This document shows, piece after piece, positions 1-5,326 of a stretch of 6,110 nucleotides of DNA. Under the pieces are notes generated by a model, which did no database searches, had not been told where the DNA came from, and worked only from the letters and a program-made list of their open reading frames with translations. The translations under genes and the position numbers were made by a program. This DNA is from Betaproteobacteria bacterium HGW-Betaproteobacteria-2 (GTDB lineage: Bacteria; Pseudomonadota; Gammaproteobacteria; Burkholderiales; Methylophilaceae). Location of the stretch: positions 1 to 6,110 of the forward strand of contig PHCM01000096.1 of assembly GCA_002842255.1 (NCBI GenBank), written 5' to 3'. How positions within the stretch are numbered: the stretch's first letter is position 1; each line of letters opens with the position of its first letter.

Positions 1-2361
1 CTGGCCGACATAGGTTTCCTTCTGCTTCTTTTCCGGATTGAGCAGGTTCCAGCGCTCGACATCGAGGCCTTCGCGGCGCAGTTCGGTAAAGCTGGTGACG
101 CTCCAGATATCGGCGGCAACGCCCCAGTCCTTTTCCAGCAGTTCCGCGGCGGCGATGACTTCACGCAGGATGACGCCACTGCCCAGCAACTGGGCTTTCG
201 GACCCTTTGCCTTGGATTTGCTGAACTGGTACATACCCTTGAGGATACCGGCTTCGGCGTCCTTGGGCATTTCCGGATGGCTGTAGTTCTCGTTCATCAG
301 GGTGATGTAGTAATAGACATCCTCCTGATTCTGCACCATGCGGCGCATGCCTTCCTGAATGATGACGGCCAGCTCATAGGCGAAGGTCGGGTCATAGGAA
401 ACGCAGTTGGGAATGGTCGCAGACATTAGGTGGCTGTGGCCGTCCTCGTGCTGCAAGCCTTCACCGTTCAGCGTGGTACGACCGGCGGTCGCGCCGAGCA
501 GGAAGCCGCGCGCACGCGAGTCGCCCGCTGCCCATGCAAGGTCGCCGATGCGCTGGAAACCGAACATCGAGTAGAAGATGTAGAACGGGATCATCTGCAC
601 ACCGCTGACGCTGTAGGAGGTCGCTGCGGCGATCCATGAGGAGAAGGAACCGGCTTCGTTGATGCCTTCCTCCAGAATCTGGCCGTCCTTCTGTTCCTTG
701 TAGAACATGACCTGGTCGGCATCCTGCGGCTCGTACAGCTGGCCGACGGATGAGTAGATGCCAAGCTGGCGGAACATGCCTTCCATGCCGAAGGTGCGGG
801 CTTCGTCCGGCACGATAGGCACGACATACTTGCCGATCTGCTTGTCACGCACGAGTGTTGAAAGGATGCGCACGAAAGCCATGGTGGTGGAGATTTCGCG
901 CTCACCGGTAGCGCCCAGCATGTTCTCGAAAGCGGAAAGTGCAGGCACGGTCAGTTCGTTGCCCTTGCGGCGGCGGGACGGAACGAAACCACCCATGGCT
1001 TCGCGGCGCTCGCGCAGGTATTGCATTTCCGGGCTGTCTTCAGCCGGACGGTAGAAGGACAGGTTCTCGACGTCCTCGTCGCTGATCGGCAGGTCGAAGC
1101 GGTCGCGGAATGCCTTCAGCGAGGCGATATCCATGCTCTTCTGCTGGTGCGTGGTGTTCTGGCCTTCGCCGGCTGCGCCCATGCCATAGCCCTTGACCGT
1201 CTTCGCCAGGATGACTGATGGCTGGCCCTTGTGGTTGACCGCTGCGTGGTAGGCTGCATAGACCTTGTGCGGGTCGTGGCCGCCACGATTGAGGCGCCAG
1301 ATGTCTTCATCCGACATGGCGGCAACCATTTCCTTCAGTTCAGGGTATTTGCCGAAGAAGTGCTCGCGTGTGTAAGCGCCACCCTTCTGTTTGAAGTTCT
1401 GGTATTCGCCGTCCAGGCATTCTTCCATACGTTTCTTCAGCAGGCCGTCCTTGTCCATGGCCAGCAATGGATCCCAGTAGGAACCCCAGATGACTTTCAG
1501 CACGTTCCAGCCGGAGCCGCGGAAGTCGGCTTCGAGTTCCTGGATGATCTTGCCGTTGCCGCGCACCGGACCGTCCAGACGCTGCAGGTTGCAGTTGATG
1601 ACGAAGACCAGGTTGTCGAGTTTTTCACGTGAAGCAAGGGAGATCGCGCCCAATGATTCAGGTTCGTCCATCTCGCCGTCGCCGCAGAATACCCAGACCT
1701 TGCGGTCGGAAGTGTCGGCGATGCCGCGGTCATGCAGGTATTTGAGGAAGCGTGCCTGATAGATGCCCTGCAATGGCCCAAGACCCATGGAAACGGTGGG
1801 GAACTGCCAGAAATCCGGCATCAGCCATGGGTGAGGATAGGAGGGCAGGCCATTGCCGCCGGTTTCCTGGCGGAAGTTGTCCAGTTGTTCTTCGGTAATG
1901 CGGCCTTCGAGGAAGGCGCGAGCGTAGATGCCAGGGGAAGAGTGGCCCTGGAAGTAAACGCAATCGCCGCCGAAGTTTTCGTTGGCGGCACGGAAGAAGT
2001 GATTGAGGCCGACATCGTAAAGCGTGGCTGCAGACTGGAAGCTGGCGATGTGACCGCCGACGCCCGGCGATTTCTCGTTGGCGCGCAACACCGTCATGAT
2101 TGCGTTCCAGCGCACCAGCGCGCGGATCTTGCGTTCCATGCCGGGGTCGCCCGGCAGTTTCTGCTGCAGATGGGATGGAATGGTGTTTACGTACGCAGTG
2201 GTCGCGTTATAAGGCAAATAGGCACCGGAACGTCGCGCCTTATCAACCATGGTCTCAAGCAGAAAATGGGCACGTTCCGCACCTTCATTTTCCAGAACGG
2301 AGTCGAGTGATTCGAGCCATTCTTGGGTTTCTTGCTGGTCGATATCGGGGGTTAATGCCAT
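1..2361 (-). CDS. aceE: Pyruvate dehydrogenase E1 component, homodimeric type (AceE), 3' end beyond window
   Basis: This is the thiamine-diphosphate-dependent decarboxylase of the cytosolic pyruvate dehydrogenase complex. It oxidatively decarboxylates pyruvate and acetylates the lipoyl groups of E2 (AceF). The visible 787 codons carry the whole N-terminal and middle catalytic domains. [10 protein letters not shown] begins at residue 227 and [12 protein letters not shown] covers about 255-266; together they are the ThDP/Mg site. The YFQGHSSPG motif contains His140. Other active-site positions are NTTHQQK with His405, PDEARTF with Asp519-Glu520, INEAGS with Glu569 (the ThDP-activating glutamate) and LQHEDG with His638. 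From memory of E. coli AceE these match His142, His407, Asp521/Glu522, Glu571 and His640 with a constant offset of two. The family is about 887 residues long, so roughly 100 C-terminal residues lie off the left edge. The ATG at 2361 is preceded by GGAG at 8 nt and gives a typical N-terminus ([16 protein letters not shown]). aceF is probably next to the left (inference). Confidence 0.97.
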   Translation of the reverse strand, partial: MALTPDIDQQETQEWLESLDSVLENEGAERAHFLLETMVDKARRSGAYLPYNATTAYVNTIPSHLQQKLPGDPGMERKIRALVRWNAIMTVLRANEKSPGVGGHIASFQSAATLYDVGLNHFFRAANENFGGDCVYFQGHSSPGIYARAFLEGRITEEQLDNFRQETGGNGLPSYPHPWLMPDFWQFPTVSMGLGPLQGIYQARFLKYLHDRGIADTSDRKVWVFCGDGEMDEPESLGAISLASREKLDNLVFVINCNLQRLDGPVRGNGKIIQELEADFRGSGWNVLKVIWGSYWDPLLAMDKDGLLKKRMEECLDGEYQNFKQKGGAYTREHFFGKYPELKEMVAAMSDEDIWRLNRGGHDPHKVYAAYHAAVNHKGQPSVILAKTVKGYGMGAAGEGQNTTHQQKSMDIASLKAFRDRFDLPISDEDVENLSFYRPAEDSPEMQYLRERREAMGGFVPSRRRKGNELTVPALSAFENMLGATGEREISTTMAFVRILSTLVRDKQIGKYVVPIVPDEARTFGMEGMFRQLGIYSSVGQLYEPQDADQVMFYKEQKDGQILEEGINEAGSFSSWIAAATSYSVSGVQMIPFYIFYSMFGFQRIGDLAWAAGDSRARGFLLGATAGRTTLNGEGLQHEDGHSHLMSATIPNCVSYDPTFAYELAVIIQEGMRRMVQNQEDVYYYITLMNENYSHPEMPKDAEAGILKGMYQFSKSKAKGPKAQLLGSGVILREVIAAAELLEKDWGVAADIWSVTSFTELRREGLDVERWNLLNPEKKQKETYVGQ

Positions 2362-2369
2362 GTAGGAGT

Positions 2370-2373
2370 CTCC
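2370..2373 (-). promoter_or_regulatory. Ribosome binding site of aceE
   Basis: Read on the minus strand, GGAG lies 8 nt before the ATG at 2361. No other in-frame start with a comparable site lies just upstream, so this fixes the aceE start. Confidence 0.75.
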
Positions 2374-2398
2374 AGGAAACTTTTCTTCAGTTGCGATG

Positions 2399-2426
2399 GG
2401 TATAATCAGTCAGAAAGCTGCATCAA
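2399..2426 (-). promoter_or_regulatory. Candidate sigma-70 promoter of aceE
   Basis: On the minus strand, TTGATG (2426-2421, 4 of 6 to TTGACA) is separated by 16 bp from TATACC (2404-2399, 4 of 6 to TATAAT). Transcription would begin near 2392 and leave a leader of about 30 nt before aceE. The -35 hexamer overlaps the left arm of the 8-bp inverted repeat at 2418-2425, which suits a repressor or activator contact. The hexamers are only moderate matches, so this is a candidate. The plus strand also has a perfect TATAAT at 2401-2406, but without a recognisable -35. Confidence 0.4.
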
Positions 2427-2462
2427 ACCGGAATACCAAAATTTTTATATTTAATGATGCAG
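2418..2462. repeat. Perfect 8-bp inverted repeat with AT-rich 29-bp spacer
   Basis: CTGCATCA at 2418-2425 is the exact reverse complement of TGATGCAG at 2455-2462. The arm starts are 37 bp apart and the 29-bp spacer is AT-rich. The left arm overlaps the candidate aceE -35 element, so two operator half-sites looping or flanking the promoter is one reading. A long-looped hairpin is less likely. Confidence 0.55.
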
Positions 2463-2465
2463 GGC

Positions 2466-2519
2466 AAGGTTATTCGGGTGGTTTGGTCTAACCTTAAAAA
2501 TATATGCGCAATTTAAGGT
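2466..2519. repeat. Three AAGGT/ACCTT arms forming two overlapping inverted repeats
   Basis: AAGGTTA (2466-2472) pairs with TAACCTT (2489-2495) across 16 bp. ACCTTAAA (2491-2498) pairs with TTTAAGGT (2512-2519) across 13 bp. The middle arm is shared, so the two pairings exclude each other if formed in RNA. As DNA sites the arms start 25 bp (2466 to 2491) and 21 bp (2491 to 2512) apart, close to two helical turns. Both pairings are perfect in sequence; the function is unknown. Confidence 0.55.
2483..2495. promoter_or_regulatory. Possible GntR/PdhR-like operator upstream of aceE
   Basis: TTGGT (2483-2487), three bases, then ACC (2491-2493) matches the core of the PdhR operator (TTGGT-N3-ACCAA) and the GT-N3-AC signature of FadR-type GntR regulators. 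The last two consensus bases are TT here instead of AA, so the palindrome is incomplete. The position upstream of aceE makes it worth noting, but the motif is short enough to arise by chance. Confidence 0.25.
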
Positions 2520-2575
2520 GCAAGCGCGGTCCAGAAAGTCGCTATATTGGCGTTTTTGCCGCTATTGGTCAAGTT

Positions 2576-2590
2576 TGGCACCGTTTCTGC
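2576..2590 (+). promoter_or_regulatory. Candidate sigma-54 (-24/-12) promoter of the M17 peptidase operon
   Basis: TGGCAC at 2576-2581 and CTGC at 2587-2590 place GG and GC exactly 12 bp apart, as in the RpoN consensus TGGCACG-N4-TTGC. A T precedes the TGGCAC, as the consensus prefers. Mismatches are the G after TGGCAC (C here), the first T of TTGC (C here), and the base after GC (G instead of A/T). Transcription would begin near 2602, about 46 nt before the ATG. A site for a sigma-54 activator was not identified. Confidence 0.35.
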
Positions 2591-2603
2591 GACTTGAAAG
2601 TCG
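2590..2603. repeat. 14-bp palindrome before the M17 peptidase gene
   Basis: CGACTT (2590-2595), GA, AAGTCG (2598-2603) is a perfect 6+6 palindrome. It overlaps the possible -12 and -35 elements, so it could be a repressor site. Its right half is part of GAAAGTCG, which also occurs at 2534-2541, 62 bp upstream. Confidence 0.4.
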
Positions 2604-2622
2604 TGCGCTATGCTACTCAAAT
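2594..2622 (+). promoter_or_regulatory. Alternative weak sigma-70 promoter of the M17 peptidase operon
   Basis: TTGAAA (2594-2599, 5 of 6) is 17 bp from TCAAAT (2617-2622, 4 of 6), which predicts a start near 2629, just ahead of the Shine-Dalgarno. The -10 lacks the important second-position A, so this is a weak candidate. It competes with the sigma-54-like element at 2576-2590 and overlaps the palindrome at 2590-2603. Confidence 0.25.
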
Positions 2623-2637
2623 CTAAGTGAAAATTAA

Positions 2638-2641
2638 AAGG
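2638..2641 (+). promoter_or_regulatory. Ribosome binding site that sets the M17 peptidase start
   Basis: AAGG lies 6 nt before the ATG at 2648. The in-frame GTG at 2627 has no purine-rich site ahead of it and would place this AAGG inside the coding sequence. The start is therefore taken at 2648, giving 490 residues. Confidence 0.7.
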
Positions 2642-2647
2642 CAGCTT

Positions 2648-4120
2648 ATGTCCCTACAGCTTGAACAAAACCTCATTCCAGCCGACGAAAAATTGCTGGA
2701 TAAAAGTGCGCATATTCTTTTCGTCATGCCTCCTGAAAGACCGTCGAACCTGCCGTTTGCTGCCGCGCTGGAAGCCAAACTGAAACGCAGTCACAGCAAG
2801 TATGGCGATCTATTGAAAAACGCACTGACGATGGACCTGCCGAATGGCGCACTGGCCAGTTGGCTGGCCCTGGACGCAAAACACAGCACATTCAAGCGGC
2901 ACACCAGTCTGCGCAAGGCAGTCAAGACATTGCTGGATGAAAAGCCGGGGCAACTTGTCATTGCGGTTTTCGGTGATGAAGCCTTCCGTCAGGCGGCAGC
3001 GCGTGATGCGTATTACGTGGCGCTGGTCAATGCGCAGGTCCTGCCGACGCGCAAGTCGCAGAAAGACAAGAGCAAGCCGTTGAAATCCATCAAGCTTTTG
3101 GGCGTGAAACTGGATGATGCCGCGCGCATCGAGGCGCAGGTGGCTGGTAATACCCTGTGTCGCTCACTCACCATGCTGCCGCCGAACGAACTGACACCAC
3201 AAGTCTATCGGGACAAGATCGCCAAGCTGGCAAAGGCGCAGGGCTGGCAGCTGGAAGAATATGACATGAAGAAATTGCAGAAACTGGGCGCGGGTGCCTT
3301 TGTCGCTGTCGGCCAGGGTTCTGAGCCGCAGGATGCGGCCATCGTGCATCTGAGCTACAGCCCGAAATCTGCAAAAAAACATGTCGCACTGGTCGGCAAG
3401 GGGATTTGTTTCGATACCGGCGGCCACAACCTGAAGCCTGCACGTTACATGAACGGCATGCATGAGGACATGAATGGTTCGGCGGTGGCGCTGGGCATAT
3501 TGCTGGCTGCGACTGAAAGCAGGCTACCGGTCAGGATCGACTGCTGGCTGCCGATCGCGCAGAACCATATAGGTCCCAAAGCATATAAGCAGAATGATGT
3601 GGTGACCGCACTGAATGGCACGACGATAGAGGTCGTGCATACCGACGCCGAAGGTCGTATGGTCCTTGCGGATACGCTGACGCTGGCCTCGCGGGCAAAA
3701 CCTGAGTTCATCATGGATTTCGCCACTCTGACCGGCAGCATGGTGGCAGCCGTGGGTACGCGTTACAGCGGAGTGCTCGGTAACAGGCCGGAACTGCTGT
3801 GCAAGGCGGTGGGTGCAGGGGCTGCGACCGGTGAACGTGTCTGCGCTTTCCCGTTTGATGAGGATTACGATGAGGATATCGAAAGCGTGGTCGCCGACGT
3901 CAAGCAGTGCACGCTGGACTCGGAGGCCGACCATGTGCTGGCAGCCAGGTTCCTGGCCAGGTTCATAGAGGGTGATGTGCCGTGGTTGCACGTCGATCTT
4001 TCTGCCGTCAACCGTAAAGGCGGACTGGGTGCCGTTGCCAGTGACATCAGCGGTTTTGGTGTCGGTTTCGGCTTGAGGGTCATTGAGGACATGCTGGCCG
4101 GAGAGAAAAATGGACATTAA
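2648..4120 (+). CDS. M17 (leucyl aminopeptidase) family metallopeptidase, divergent subgroup
   Basis: A 490-residue cytosolic dimetal aminopeptidase predicted to remove N-terminal residues from peptides. After a variable N-terminal domain (about 1-155), the catalytic half begins near the LPPNELTP motif (about 177). Aligned by eye to E. coli PepA, every metal ligand and catalytic residue is present with identical spacing: Lys251, Asp256, Lys263, Asp274, Asp333, Glu335 and Arg337 for PepA Lys270, Asp275, Lys282, Asp293, Asp352, Glu354 and Arg356. The surroundings are unusual: GGHNLKPA where PepA has GGISIKPS, HEDMNGSA where it has KYDMCGAA, and HTDAEGR where the family has NTDAEGR. Full activity is therefore expected, but substrate preference or oligomeric contacts may differ from PepA. 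No signal peptide is visible. It overlaps the next gene by 11 bp and is transcribed divergently from aceE. Family assignment is secure; a specific symbol (pepA or pepB) is not justified. Confidence 0.93.
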   Translation: MSLQLEQNLIPADEKLLDKSAHILFVMPPERPSNLPFAAALEAKLKRSHSKYGDLLKNALTMDLPNGALASWLALDAKHSTFKRHTSLRKAVKTLLDEKPGQLVIAVFGDEAFRQAAARDAYYVALVNAQVLPTRKSQKDKSKPLKSIKLLGVKLDDAARIEAQVAGNTLCRSLTMLPPNELTPQVYRDKIAKLAKAQGWQLEEYDMKKLQKLGAGAFVAVGQGSEPQDAAIVHLSYSPKSAKKHVALVGKGICFDTGGHNLKPARYMNGMHEDMNGSAVALGILLAATESRLPVRIDCWLPIAQNHIGPKAYKQNDVVTALNGTTIEVVHTDAEGRMVLADTLTLASRAKPEFIMDFATLTGSMVAAVGTRYSGVLGNRPELLCKAVGAGAATGERVCAFPFDEDYDEDIESVVADVKQCTLDSEADHVLAARFLARFIEGDVPWLHVDLSAVNRKGGLGAVASDISGFGVGFGLRVIEDMLAGEKNGH

Positions 4121-4427
4121 AAAGGTCTTTCTCTATGCCGAATTTCAGGTTTCCATGCATTTCAGTGAGATCGACTGGGCGCCGGTCAATGTGCAGATGA
4201 AAAGCTTCAGCGGCTTGAAGTCGAAAACCTGGTTGAGCGGCATCAATACCAATACAGTGGGCGGATTTTACGAGTTCGATTCCATCGCCAATGCCCAAGC
4301 CTATATCGATGGCTTGCTGGTGCCTTTTGCCGCACAGATCAACGGTAATCTGTCCGTAAAATTGTTTGACGGCGATATTACACGGGATGCCAGTATTGGC
4401 ATGCGCTCGCCGTATTACGTTGATTAA
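4110..4427 (+). CDS. YdhR-family (putative monooxygenase-like) small protein
   Basis: A 105-residue protein whose ATG lies inside the end of the M17 gene (11-bp overlap, +1-type shift), preceded by GGAG at 4100-4103 with 6-nt spacing. Co-transcription and translational coupling are likely. Features typical of the YdhR family (a small alpha/beta dimeric-barrel fold) are visible: GLKSKTWL at 35-42, where the family has a Gly-Leu/Phe-x-x-Lys-x-Trp motif; GGFYEFDS at 51-58; AQAYIDG at 62-68; and VKLFDGDITRDAS at 83-95. The length matches the family, about 100 residues. E. coli YdhR has been described as a possible monooxygenase from its fold, without a proven substrate. There is no signal peptide or membrane segment. 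A TTG at 4083 in the same frame was not chosen because it lacks a good ribosome site. I assign the family from pattern recognition, not from a search. Confidence 0.75.
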   Translation: MDIKKVFLYAEFQVSMHFSEIDWAPVNVQMKSFSGLKSKTWLSGINTNTVGGFYEFDSIANAQAYIDGLLVPFAAQINGNLSVKLFDGDITRDASIGMRSPYYVD

Positions 4428-4451
4428 CCGGGTTTTTGAACTGAATGTGTC

Positions 4452-4476
4452 GTAGCTCATGAAAATCATGAGTTAC
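4452..4476. repeat. 25-bp near-perfect palindrome between the YdhR-family and glycine-zipper genes
   Basis: GTAGCTCATGA (4452-4462) and TCATGAGTTAC (4466-4476) pair over 11 positions with one G-T wobble and an AAA centre. No T-run follows on either strand, so it is not a canonical intrinsic terminator. It could be an operator for a dimeric regulator, or an mRNA-stabilising hairpin at the end of the peptidase operon transcript. Its right arm overlaps the first GTTACAAA repeat by five bases. Confidence 0.6.
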
Positions 4477-4490
4477 AAACTTGTTACAAA
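4472..4490 (+). promoter_or_regulatory. Tandem GTTACAAA direct repeats, 11-bp period
   Basis: GTTACAAA occurs at 4472-4479 and 4483-4490, exactly one helical turn apart, about 85-100 bp before the glycine-zipper gene. Such tandem sites are typical of OmpR/PhoB-class response regulators. The content resembles the RstA box (TACA-N4-GTTACA), but there are five bases rather than four between TACA and GTTACA. No convincing -35/-10 pair is visible downstream, which fits an activator-dependent promoter (inference). Confidence 0.4.
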
Positions 4491-4531
4491 GTCCCGTCAT
4501 CAGGCCGCATTTAGCCGGCGTTAGAGAGTGA

Positions 4532-4549
4532 CCTGCAGTATTTTGCAGG
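4532..4549 (+). repeat. Small leader hairpin before the glycine-zipper gene
   Basis: CCTGCA (4532-4537) and TGCAGG (4544-4549) form a 6-bp stem, extendable by one G-U pair to leave a UAUU loop. It ends 13 nt before the GAGGAA ribosome site (4563-4568). No T-run follows, so it is not a terminator. It may stabilise the leader or be an operator; this depends on where transcription starts, which I could not place. Confidence 0.4.
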
Positions 4550-4573
4550 GATACTTGAAAGCGAGGAATAAAA

Positions 4574-5269
4574 ATGCGTAAAGAGATCATCGTGTCCGCC
4601 TTGATGGCAGCTAGTGTTTCCCTTCCGGCCATGGCCAATGATGAGTACTTCGATCAGGCCCGCGTGCTGTCCGTGACACCTCAATACGAGCGGATCAATC
4701 AGCCGGTTCAGAGTTGTCATACCGAATATGTACGAGAAAGTGTCAGCAGTAACGACCGTTCGCCGATAGGCGCCATTATCGGTGGTGTTGCCGGCGGCTT
4801 GCTCGGCAGTCAGATCGGCAAGGGTAATGGCCGTGTCGCCGGTGCGGCAGTAGGCGCCGGGGTCGGTGCGGTGGTGGGTGACCGTATCGGCAGTAGCCAG
4901 ACGACGACTTACAGCAACCGTCCGATTGAGCGCTGTGTGGTGACGGATAACTGGCAGACCATCAATGCAGGTTATCTGGTCAGTTACCGCTACAACGGCC
5001 GTGATTACACGACCATGCTGGATCACGACCCGGGCAGGACCATTCCAGTGCGCGTCAGTGTGAATGCCGGTCATGGGGTGTCCAACATCATCTATCATCA
5101 GCATGGTTATACTTCGCCGACTTATGTCGTGCCGGGCCATCCGGTAGCGGCCTATCGTACACAGCCATACGCCATGAACATCCATTACAGGAACGACAAG
5201 GGTGGGTCGTGGAAGAAGGGCGATGACAAACATCAACGTCATGGCTCCAGAGACAGGCGCTATTACTGA
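4574..5269 (+). CDS. Secreted glycine-zipper 2TM domain-containing protein
   Basis: A 231-residue envelope protein starting at an ATG 6 nt after a strong GAGGAA site. Residues 1-21 form a Sec signal peptide (MRK, hydrophobic core, cleavage after Ala-Met-Ala). There is no lipobox cysteine, so it is not a lipoprotein. Residues about 65-106 are a glycine zipper with repeated GxxxG spacing, from IGAIIGGVAGGLLG to GVGAVVGDRIG, typical of the 2TM glycine-zipper family and probably inserted in or against the outer membrane. One cysteine lies on each side (Cys48, Cys121), so a disulfide that closes the hairpin is possible. The region 122-200 resembles the C-terminal part of related 17-kDa-antigen-like proteins (YLVSYRYNGRDYTTML). 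The end is rich in Tyr, His, Lys and Arg. It appears to be a single-gene unit ended by the terminator at 5295-5326. Its exact role is unknown; envelope integrity is the usual guess for the family. Confidence 0.88.
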   Translation: MRKEIIVSALMAASVSLPAMANDEYFDQARVLSVTPQYERINQPVQSCHTEYVRESVSSNDRSPIGAIIGGVAGGLLGSQIGKGNGRVAGAAVGAGVGAVVGDRIGSSQTTTYSNRPIERCVVTDNWQTINAGYLVSYRYNGRDYTTMLDHDPGRTIPVRVSVNAGHGVSNIIYHQHGYTSPTYVVPGHPVAAYRTQPYAMNIHYRNDKGGSWKKGDDKHQRHGSRDRRYY

Positions 5270-5294
5270 TAGGGCTGGTTCTTGAGGTTGGAAT

Positions 5295-5326
5295 AAAAAA
5301 ACCGCTGAGAATTTCAGCGGTTTTTT
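5295..5326. terminator. Bidirectional intrinsic terminator between convergent genes
   Basis: ACCGCTGA (5301-5308) and TCAGCGGT (5314-5321) form a GC-rich stem with a GAATT loop. The stem is preceded by a run of A from 5295 and followed by six T (5321-5326), so U-tracts follow the hairpin on both strands. It begins 26 bp after the glycine-zipper stop and overlaps the stop codon of the minus-strand RCK gene (5325-5327), serving both. Confidence 0.93.

Larger units (their letters stand above)
2362..2647. promoter_or_regulatory. Divergent intergenic regulatory region between aceE and the M17 peptidase gene
   Basis: This 286-bp stretch has no gene. Its middle (about 2430-2515) is strongly AT-rich compared with the flanking genes. 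It contains a candidate aceE promoter, three inverted-repeat systems (2418-2462, 2466-2495, 2491-2519), a GGT-N3-ACC motif (2485-2493), a repeated GAAAGTCG (2534-2541 and 2596-2603), a 14-bp palindrome (2590-2603), and sigma-54-like and sigma-70-like elements facing the peptidase gene. The density of symmetric elements suggests control of both divergent units from this segment (inference). I see no open frame with a ribosome binding site inside it. Confidence 0.7.

Noticed and set aside
1732..2310. A 192-codon plus-strand open frame within aceE
   Set aside because: It lies antisense to conserved AceE sequence including the His140 region, has no clear ribosome site, and shows no family features. 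Other plus-strand frames at 430-639, 758-1054 and 1231-1632 are rejected for the same reason.
2401..2406. A perfect TATAAT on the plus strand as a promoter for the peptidase gene
   Set aside because: No -35-like hexamer or extended -10 TG is at a suitable distance, and it lies about 240 bp upstream. The same bases more plausibly contribute to the minus-strand aceE promoter.
2627..2647. GTG at 2627 as the start of the M17 peptidase
   Set aside because: It has no Shine-Dalgarno upstream, and the good AAGG site at 2638-2641 fits the ATG at 2648.
4083..4109. TTG at 4083 as the start of the YdhR-family gene
   Set aside because: It adds nine residues without family resemblance, and the GGAG at 4100-4103 is correctly spaced for the ATG at 4110.
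3524..4117. A 197-codon minus-strand open frame within the M17 peptidase gene
   Set aside because: It is antisense to the catalytic domain that contains HTDAEGR, with no supporting ribosome site or domain.
4452..4476. Palindrome read as an intrinsic terminator of the peptidase operon
   Set aside because: The stem is not GC-rich and no T-run follows on either strand.
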